From Megaleporinus macrocephalus (taxonomy: Eukaryota; Chordata; Actinopteri; Characiformes; Anostomidae): a stretch of DNA of 64,000 nt. Both the position numbers and the translations under genes were made by a program. Shown in pieces: positions 55,250 to 64,000 of this stretch. Location: positions 7,438,394-7,502,393 of the forward strand of contig CM038716.1 in NCBI GenBank assembly GCA_021613375.1. The letters run 5' to 3'. Every line of letters starts with the position of its first letter. Position 1 is the first letter of the stretch. Below the pieces are notes generated by a model, which worked only from the letters and a program-made list of their open reading frames with translations, did not search any database and was not told the origin of the DNA.

Positions 55250-57175
55250 ACTGAGCTCTCCCTCTCTGTACTCCTCCTACCTCTCTCTCTCTTTCAGTAC
55301 TCCTCTAATGTCTCTCTCTCTGTACTCCTCCTATCTCTCTCTCAGTACTCCTCCTATCTCTCTCTCTCTTTCATTACTCCTCTAATGTCTCTCTCTCTGT
55401 ACTCCTCCTATCTCTCTCTCAGTACTCCTCCTATCTCTCTCTCTCTTTCAGTACTCCTCTAATGTCTCTCTCTCTGTACTCCTCCTATCTCTCTCTCAGT
55501 ACTCCTCCTATCTCTCTCTCTCTTTCAGTACTCCTCTAATGTCTCTCTCTTTGTACCCCTCCCATCTCTGTCTCTCTTTCAGTACTCCTCTAATGTCTCT
55601 CTTTCAGTACTCCTCCTATCTCTCTCTCTGTACTCCTCCTATCTCTCTCTCTCTTTCATTACTCCTCTAATGTCTCTCCCTTTGTACCCCTCCCATCTCT
55701 GTCTCTCTTTCAGTACTCCTCTAATGTCTCTCTCTGTACACCTCCTCTCTCTGTCTTTCAGTACTCCTCTAATGTCTCTCTCTGTACTTTGTACTTCTCC
55801 TATCTCTCTCTCTCTCTCTTTCAGTACTCCTCTAATGTCTCTCTCTCTGTACTCCTGCTATCTCTCTCTCTCTTTCAGTACTCCTCTAATGTCTTTCTCT
55901 TTCAGTACTCCTCTAATGTCTCTCTCTGTACTCCTCCTATCTCTGTCTCTCTTTCAGTACTCCTCTAATGTCTCTCTCTTTGTACTCCTGCTATCTCTCT
56001 CTATCTCTCTTTCAGTACTCCTCTAATGTCTCTCTCTGTACTCCTCCTATCTCTGTCTCTCTTTCAGTACTCCTCTGTCTCTCTCTCTGTACTCCTGCTA
56101 TCTCTCTCTATCTCTCTTTCAGTACTCCTCTAATGTCTCTCTCTGTACTCTGTACTCCTCCTATCTCTGTCTCTCTTTCAGTACTCCTCTAATGTCTCTC
56201 TCTGCACTCCTCCTATCTGTCTCTCTTTCAGTACTCTTCTAATGTCTCTCTCTGCACTCCTCCTATCTGTCTCTCTTTCAGTACTCTTCTAATGTCTCTC
56301 TCTGCACTCCTCCTATCTCTGTCTCTTTTTCAGTACTCCTCTAATGTGTCTCTCTGCACTCCTCCTATCTCTGTCTCTCTTTCAGTACTCTTCTAATGTC
56401 TCTCTCTGCACTCCTCCTATCTGTCTCTCTTTCAGTACTCCTCTAATGTCTCTCTCTGCACTCCTCCTATCTCTGTCTCTTTTTCAGTACTCCTCTAATC
56501 TCTCTCTCTGTACTCCTCCTATCTCTGTCTCTCTTTCACTACTCCTCTAATGTCTGTCTCTGTACTCCTGCTATCTCTCCCCATCTCTCTTTCAGTACTC
56601 CTTTAATGCCTCTCTTTCACTCTGTCCTCTGTATTCCTCCTATCTCTCTCTCTTTTAGTACTCCTTTAATATCTCCTCTAATATCTCTCTCTGCACTCCT
56701 CTAATATCTCTCTCTGCACTCCTCTAATATCTCTCTCTCTGTACTCCTCCAATATATCTTTCTGTATCCATACAATATCTCCCTGTACTCCTCTAGTATC
56801 TCTTTCTCTGTCCTCCTCTAATATCTATCTGTCCTTCTCTAACACCTCTTCCTCTATCCTCCTCTAATATCTTTCTTTACTTCTCCAACACCTCTTCCTC
56901 TATCCTCCTCTAATATCTTTCTTTACTTCTCCAACACCTCTTCCTTTATCCTCCTCTAATATCTCTCTGCATTCCTCTAATATCTCTTTCTCTGTACTCC
57001 TCTAAGCTCTCGCTATCCTTATCCAATATCTCTTTCTCAGTACTCCTCCAATATCTCTCCTTGTTCTCCTCTAATATCTCTCTTTCTATTTACTCATCTA
57101 ATATCCCTCTCTCTACACTCATCTAATATCCCTCTCTCTACACTCATCTAATATCCCTCTCTCTGTAATCTTCCA
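55250..57175. repeat. CT-rich minisatellite (TCTCTTTCAGTACTCCTCTAATGTCTCTCTCTGTACTCCTCCTA)
   Basis: Units of about 45-60 bases combine CTCTTTCAGTACTCCTCTAA, TGTCTCTCTCTGTACTCC and TCCTATCTCTCTC. Towards 57 kb the array degrades into TCTCTAATATCTCTCT units. Confidence 0.93.
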
Positions 57176-57239
57176 ATAAAAACTATTCCTCCATGAAATA
57201 AAGCACAAACACAAATAAAAAAGAACAAAAGGGATCCTT

Positions 57240-57725
57240 TTCACATGCCCCCTCTCTCTCTTCCTCTTTCTCCCCTCCCTTTTGCTCTTTATCCCTCTCT
57301 TGTTCGCCCACCTACACACTCCAAATCACCTCCTTCTTCTTCCTCTGATTCTGCTTCATCACTCTGCTCTCGCTCTCTCTCTCTCTCACTGTCCCTAGCT
57401 CTCGCTCTCTCGCTCCTCTTTCTTTAGCAGAAACAAATGGAGCAAAGATTACAGTGGACATGTGGGGAATAACAGAGAGGCAGAGAGAGTGATAGAGAAG
57501 AGGAGAGCGAGAAAGCAACAAAGCGACAATCAAAGAGAGAAAGAAAAAGAAAGAGCATGCACGTATATAAAAAGAAAGAAACAGTGCAGAGGGAAAGAGA
57601 GAGAGTGCCTCCCCAGGGCTGATGAAGTTGGACACCTCACACAGCAGAATTATTATTAAAGGAGAGAGAGAAGGACAGTGAAGAGGGAGCGAGTGAAGAG
57701 GGAGAGAGTAGTAGGTGAAGAGATC
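57240..57725. repeat. CT tract then GA tract, purine/pyrimidine switch
   Basis: 57243-57425 is CT-rich, 57440-57720 is GA-rich (GAGAGAGAGTGATAGAGAAG). The two halves are roughly self-complementary. Confidence 0.8.
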
Positions 57726-57849
57726 AGCGTTACATTGTGCAATATGAGAATATTAAAAAAATAGAGTATTATACCCCACCAATTAGTACTTTATAACACT
57801 GGCCACTTTATTAGAAACACCTCAGTACTAGTCTATAGTCCAACACAAT

Positions 57850-58760
57850 TACAACATCAACAGAGAAGTTGCACATAAATACCTGCAGATCATCTACAGT
57901 TCAACTACAGTACATATATAGTCCATCTACAATACACCTTCCATCTACAGTCAACCTCCAGTACACCTTCCATCCATCTACAGTCCACCTTCAATACATT
58001 TATATCTACAATACACCTTCAGTTCAACTACAGTCCATCTACAGTCCAACTACAGTACATTTATAGTCCATCTACAATACACCTTCCATCTACAGTCAAC
58101 CTCCAGTACACCTTCCATCCATCTACAGTTCAACTACAATACATTTATATCTACAATACACCTCCAGTTCAACTACAGTCCATCTACAGTCCAACTACAG
58201 TACATTTATAGTCCATCTACGGCTCACTTTCAGGACATCTCTAGTCAATTTACAGTTCACCTTTAGCACATCTATAGTCCATCTACAATACACCTTTAAT
58301 TCATCTACAGTCAATCTTCAGTACCTCTATAGTCCATCTACAATACACCTTCAATTCATCTACAGTCTACTTTCAGTACATCTATAGTCCATCTACAATA
58401 CACCTTCAATTCATCTACAGTCTACTTTCAGTACATCTATAGTCCATCTACAATACACCTTCAATTCATCTACAGTCTACTTTCAGTACATCTATAGTCC
58501 ATCTACAATACACCTTCAATTCATCTACAGTCTACTTTCAGTACATCTATAGTCCATCTACAATACACCTTCAATTCATCTACAGTCTACTTTCAGTACA
58601 TCTATAGTCCATCTACGGCCCACCTTCAGGACATCTCTAGTCCATCTACGGCCCACCTTGAGGACATCTCTAGTGCATATACAGTCCACTTTCAGCACAT
58701 CTCGAGTCCATCTACAGTACACCTTTAACACATCTATAGTTCATCTATCAGCCACACAGT
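57850..58760. repeat. CTACAGTCC minisatellite, block 1
   Basis: Composite units of CATCTACAGTCCA, CTACAATACACCTTC and CTACAGTACAT. From 58330 a unit of about 55 bases (ATCTATAGTCCATCTACAAT, ACACCTTCAATTCATCTACA, GTCTACTTTCAGTAC) repeats five times almost perfectly. Confidence 0.93.
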
Positions 58761-59126
58761 TAGCACCGCTACATGTAACAGACTTATATCACCAGTGCTG
58801 AAACTACAGAGGCAGACTAATCAACGTTTGGCTAAAACTGGGCGAAGCTGGGTTAATTTTTTTAAACAAACTTTAGTTTTTAAGCCAGGCAGGTTAAACT
58901 AATGCAGAGATGTTAAGACAAACTACACGAGATGAGAGGAAAAGAGCGAACCTGCAGCATTCAAATGCAAATACAGGACAAGCTCTCTATTGTATACATC
59001 TCAGTAAGTGTATGGCTCTTAAAGAGAGAGAGAGAGCGCGAACTGCAGCATGATTACACAAAGAGAGAGAGCACAGAGGAGCCTGATTCACACAGCAGCA
59101 GGTCAGACTCCGAGAGAGAGAGAGAA

Positions 59127-59181
<55 letters not shown>

Positions 59182-59440
59182 GAGAGAGAGAGAGAGAGAG
59201 AGGCTGATTTGATGATTCCAAGATTGCAATAAAGACATACAGCCAGTCGAGAATGTGGGAGTGGATATACTGCAGAGTACAACGTCAGACCCGCTCAGGT
59301 TCTAATCTCAGGTCCTGAGATTAGATACAAAACAATCCAATCCGAAAGAACACAACAGCTTCCAAACAACTCATTAAATTATGGCTCCAAACAACCACCT
59401 GGCAGACCACCAACACTGCCCCCATCAGATAAACAGCACT
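58761..59440. other. Stretch with a GA microsatellite, no gene
   Basis: It contains a (GA)n tract at about 59108-59202. A 91-codon frame here reads the GA repeat. Nothing else is seen. Confidence 0.6.
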
Positions 59441-59790
59441 TAAAGCTTTCATCTTTGAGAATTAGGAGAACATCAAGCTCCAATCCTGCATCTAAAGATC
59501 TAAAAACCTCCATCCATCCGTCCATCTACCTGAGAAGACATCTCAGCACTATGGGGTCTGAAAAGGATGTGTAGCTGTTCAAGAAGCTCCTCACTGAGAA
59601 AAGGAGGTACAGACACATCAAACATTCAAAAATTTTCTGGTGGTCTCAGAACAATTGATTGACCAGCCCAGAGTCCAGAACCTCAACATTACTGAACATG
59701 TCTAGGGTTATTTGGATGGCAAGAAGCAGGACCAACTTCTAAGGTTGAGCTTTGGAGGTGAGTCCCTCTGGGGAAGTGAATATTAGTGGT
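59441..59790 (+). mobile_element. Dispersed repeat family Y, copy 3
   Basis: AGGAGAACATCAAGCTCCAA, ACTGAGAAAAGGAGGTACAG, TCTGGTGGTCTCAGAACAAT and GGGTTATTTGGATGGCAAG match 47225-47510. Confidence 0.78.
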
Positions 59791-60259
59791 ACTGGATTTA
59801 GTTGTTGAGGCTTCTGTGGAGATTTCTGGTAAAGACGTGTTTTCTGCTGGAGGAAAGTCAGTGGAATTCCCATTTCTTCTCCAAAAAAGTTCCCTCAGAC
59901 TGACAGCTGTTGGCGAACCCAGCGAGAGTGGGTGTGTAAGCAGATTAGCCAGTGTGGGCTCATCGTCATCAGCCGTGATCCACAAGACAGCTTTGGAGAG
60001 TTAGCAAGCTAATCTCTCAGCTCAACACACACCACGGCGCTCTTCCAAGCCCTCACAAACTGGAGGAACGTTCTCTCACGAAAAGAAGAAATAAAAAGCA
60101 AGATGTATTGAGTGAATGCTTGAGGAGAATCATTTACAGACCAGTCGACAATACTTCCACTCATTGGCCATTTTATTAGAAACATCTACCTTGTATTTCA
60201 AGTAATTGGCCACTTTATTAGAAAAACAAACCTACTAGGCTAAGGTCTAATACAATCAG
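59791..60259. other. Unrecognised stretch with overlapping open frames
   Basis: Open frames of 72 codons (+) and 98 codons (-) overlap at 59689-60004 with normal-looking composition but no recognised domain. They could be a decayed mobile-element gene. GGCCACTTTATTAGAAA near 60208 is a known fish-repeat phrase. Confidence 0.35.
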
Positions 60260-62200
60260 TACATCGCCAGATGAATTCCACAAAAACACCTACAGTCCAC
60301 CCACAGTCTATTTACATCCAACCAACAATAACCAAGAATAACAAAAGTTCACTTCTAGTTCATCTACAATCCACTTAATGGATTGTATTTCATATACAGG
60401 TCATCTACAGTCAGCCTACAGTCCATTTTAAGACTACCTACAGTACACCTACAGTTCAGACCATCTGCAGTACACCCACAGTCCATCTATAGTTCAGACT
60501 ATCTACAGTACACCTACAGCCCATCTATAGTTCAGACTATCTACAGTATACCTACAGTTCAGACCATCTGCAGTACACCTACAGCCCATCTATAGTTCAG
60601 ATTATCTACAGTATACCTACAGTCCATCTATAGTTCAGACTTTCTACAGTACACCTACAGTTCATCTACAGTTCATCTACAGTACACCTACAGTTCATCT
60701 ACAGTTCCGACTATCTACACTACACCTACAGTCCATCTACAGTTCAGACTATCTACACTACACCTACTGTCCATCTATAGTTCAGATTATCTACAGTATA
60801 CCTACAGTCCATCTACAGTTCAGACTATCTACAGTACACCTACAGTCCATCTACAGTTCAGACTATCTACACTACACCTACAGTCCATCTACAGTTCAGA
60901 CTATCTACAGTATACCTACAGTCCATCTACAGTTCAGACTATCTACAGTACACCTACAGCCCATCTATAGTTCAGATTATCTACAGTATACCTACAGTCC
61001 ATCTACAGTTCAGACTATCTACAGTATACCTACAGTCCATCTACAGTTCAGACTATCTACAGTACACCTACAGTCCATCTACAGTTCAGACTATCTACAG
61101 TACACCTACAGTCCATCTACAGTTCAGACTATCTACAGTATACCTACAGTCCATCTACAGTTCAGACTATCTACACTACACCTACAGTCCATCTACAGTT
61201 CAGACTATCTACACTACACCTACAGCCCATCTATAGTTCAGACTATATACAGTACACCTACAGCCCATCTATAGTTCAGACTATCTACAGTACAGCTACA
61301 GTCCATCTACAGTTCAGACTATCTACACTACACCTACAGCCCATCTATAGTTCAGACTATATACAGTATACCTACAGCCCATCTATAGTTCAGACTATCT
61401 ACAGTATAGCTACAGTCCATCTACAGTTCAGACTATCTACACTACACCTACAGCCCATCTATAGTTCAGACTATATACAGTACACCTACAGCCCATCTAT
61501 AGTTCAGACTATCTACAGTATAGCTACAGTCCATCTACAGTTCAGACTATCTACAGTACACCTACAGCCCATCTATAGCTCAGATTATCTACAGTACACC
61601 TACAGTTCATCTACAGTACACCTACAGTACATCTACAGTTCATCTACAGTACACCTACAGTTCATCTACAGTTCATCTACAGTACACCTACAGTTCATCT
61701 ACAGTTCATCTACAGTACACCTACAGTTCATCTACAGTTCCTCTACAGTACACCTACAGTACATCTACAGTTCATCTACAGTACACCTACAGTACATCTA
61801 CAGTTCAGACTATCTACAGTATACTCACAGTCTATCTACAGTTCAGACCACCTATTGTCCATATATAGTCCACCTACTGTCCAACTACAGTCCCTTTTCA
61901 GACCACCCACAGTACACCTACAGTCCATCTACAGTTCAGACCACCTACAGTATGCCTACAGTTCATCTCCAACTGTAGTCCATCTACAGTTCAGACTTAG
62001 AGTACGACTACAGTCCAACTACAGTCAGACCACCAACAGTACACCTACAGTCCAACTACAGTCAGACCACCTACAGTACATCTACAGTCCATGTACAGTT
62101 TAAACCATCTCCAGAATAATTAGAGTCCATCTACAGTTCAGACCACCTACAGTCCAACTACAGTCCATTTTCAGTACACCTAAAGTCTGCAGATAGGTGA
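60260..62200. repeat. 38-bp minisatellite (CTACAGTTCAGACTATCTACAGTACAC), block 2
   Basis: The main unit is TACAGTTCAGACTATCTACA followed by GTACACCTACAGTCCATC (38 bp), in tens of copies, degrading at both ends to shorter CTACAGT units. It is related to block 1 at 57.9 kb. Confidence 0.95.
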
Positions 62201-62880
62201 TCTACAGTCCATTACTGTGTGTGTTTCTCTCTTCAGGCTAATTATGAATTCTGCTGCAGTTACTACTGTCCTCCCGGCACCAACCCCACTGATGAAAAGC
62301 GAGTGAGAAAAAGATAGATACAGAAAGGCGTAGCCATATTTAGACGAACTCTGAACAATTTCTAAAGCATCCAAGCACATTACTGCCAAACTCTATCTGT
62401 ACACATGATCGGGAGCGCATCACTAATACTAACTCTCACATATGCTCAAACGGAAGCATGTGTGGCGTTGGGCGGTGACTTCTTCACTTCTTTACTCCCG
62501 ACTCATCTCTTCAGCTGAAGATCTGCCTTCAATCTGTCTACAATCTCATCACTTCCCTTAATTAAGCAATTAGAATGAAATAGAAAGCAAACACAAATTC
62601 AAAGAGATTTCTGGATCATTGCTGCTCGGTTTGAACAGCTAATTAGCTTACAACATCCCCAACACCCTCAACACCCACCCCACCGACCCCAATTTCAGAC
62701 TGCCAGATATAAAGCAGCTTCATTAGATGAAGAAGTGTTTGTTTTCTGTCTCCAGTGGAAAATACAGCCTGCAAACATAGAGTTACCGCTGCCCGAGCAA
62801 CAATATACAGCAAAACTACAAATAAAAATATATACAATAATACTTTAAACTATCAGTATAAACATGCCTGTTTACTTGAT
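62201..62880. other. Gene-free stretch
   Basis: No repeat structure and no exon supported. Frames of 64-69 codons on the - strand lack recognisable domains. Confidence 0.5.
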
Positions 62881-62884
62881 GTTT

Positions 62885-62945
62885 GTTAATAACTCCTTTA
62901 GAGGGCGGCGGTGAGTGACTGCCGCCCTCTAAAGGAGTTATTAAC
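62885..62945. repeat. Perfect 25-bp inverted repeat, 11-base loop
   Basis: The arms GTTAATAACTCCTTTAGAGG plus GCGGC (62885-62909) and the reverse complement (62921-62945) flank GGTGAGTGACT. The right arm is the first unit of the 54-bp array. Confidence 0.97.
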
Positions 62946-64000
62946 ATCAAATAAACAAACATCACTCACCATCACCCTCTAAAGGAGTTATTAACAAACA
63001 TCAAATAAACACACATCACTCACCACCGCCTTCTAAAGAAGTTATTAACAAACATCAAATAAACACACATCACTCACCAGCGCCCTCTAAAGGAGTAATT
63101 AACAAACATCAAATAAACAAACATCACTTACCATCACCCTCTAAAGAAGTTATTAACAAACATCAAATAAACAAACATCACTCACCACCGCCCTCTAAAG
63201 GAGTTATTAACAAACATCAAATAAACAAACATCACTCACCACCGCCCTCTAAAGGAGTTATTAACAAACATCAAATAAACAAACATCACTCACCACCGCC
63301 CTCTAAAGGAGTTATTAACAAACATCAAATAAACAAACATCACTCACCACCGCCCTCTAAAGGAGTTATTAACAAACATCAAATAAACACACATCACTCA
63401 CCACCGCCCTCTAAAGGAGTTATTAACAAACATCAAATAAACAAACATCACTCACCACCGCCCTCTAAAGGAGTTATTAACAAACATCAAATAAACAAAC
63501 ATCACTCACCACCACCCTCTAAAGGAGTTATTAACTAACATCAAATAAACAAACATCACTCACCACCGCCCTCTAAAGGAGTTATTAACAAACATCAAAT
63601 AAACAAACATCACTCACCACCGCCCTCTAAAGGAGTTATTAACAAACATCAAATAAACACACATCACTCACCACCGCTCTCTAAAGGAGTTATTAACAAA
63701 CATCAAATAAACACACATCACTCACCACCGCCCTCTAAAGGAGTTATTAACAAACATCAGATAAACAAACATCTCTCACCACCGCCCTCTAAAAGAGTTA
63801 TTAACAAACATCAAATAAACACACATCACTCACCACCGCTCTCTAAAGGAGTTATTAACAAACATCAAATAAACACACATCACTCACCACCGCCCTCTAA
63901 AGGAGTTATTAACAAACATCAAATAAACAAACATCACTCACCACCGCCCTCTAAAGGAGTTATTAACAAACATCAAATAAACACACATCACTCACCACCG
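62921..64000. repeat. 54-bp minisatellite, cut by window end
   Basis: The unit includes GCCCTCTAAAGGAGTTATTA, ACAAACATCAAATAAACAAA and CATCACTCACCACC (54 bp), in about 20 copies continuing past 64000. It is highly uniform; variants are AAACACACAT and CACCATCACC. Confidence 0.96.

Noticed and set aside
57119..57660. Frames of 65-107 codons at the CT/GA switch
   Set aside because: Low-complexity composition with no similarity to upstream TIAM exons; no PDZ or Ras-binding motif was found anywhere from 55.1 to 64 kb.

Overview
The window looks like nuclear DNA of a bony fish (teleost). It has spliced vertebrate genes with GT-AG introns, a conserved vertebrate Rac-GEF gene, a secreted-deaminase family known mainly from fish and other aquatic animals, and teleost-style repeats (Tc1/mariner and hAT miniature elements, LINE 3' ends, SINE-like tails). 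The species cannot be named from sequence alone. By my summation about 28 kb of the 64 kb is tandem repeat (minisatellites, microsatellites, CT or GA tracts), and much of the rest is dispersed repeat. Most long open frames are therefore low-complexity artefacts.

Three genes can be supported. Two lie in tandem on the + strand (11.3-16.3 kb and 19.6-21.5 kb). Each has three coding exons and encodes a signal peptide followed by a zinc-deaminase domain with H-x-E and P-C-x3-C motifs. They are best explained as secreted AID/APOBEC-like deaminases (the SNAD group). Their introns are filled with minisatellites. The third gene is on the - strand between 55.1 and 29.5 kb. It is the 3' half of a TIAM-family Rac guanine-nucleotide exchange factor, most like TIAM1. 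Thirteen coding exons join without a frame break into 637 codons carrying DH, PH and an acidic C-terminal tail. The first of these exons has its own ATG with an in-frame stop just upstream, which suggests a short-isoform first exon.

Layout: 1-2.4 kb, 32-bp minisatellite; 2.4-11.2 kb, dispersed repeats, a LINE 3' end and a second 32-bp minisatellite; 11.2-16.3 kb, deaminase gene 1; 16.7-18.5 kb, ATATGT and TG repeats; 19.6-21.5 kb, deaminase gene 2; 21.5-29.4 kb, nested transposons and a 20-bp minisatellite; 29.5-55.1 kb, tiam1-like gene with repeat-filled introns; 55.1-64 kb, CT-rich and CTACAGTCC-type minisatellites and a 54-bp repeat running off the end.

The deaminases and the Rac-GEF are neighbours without any visible functional link. 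The deaminases probably act outside the cell or in the secretory route. The GEF acts on Rac at the plasma membrane and cytoskeleton.
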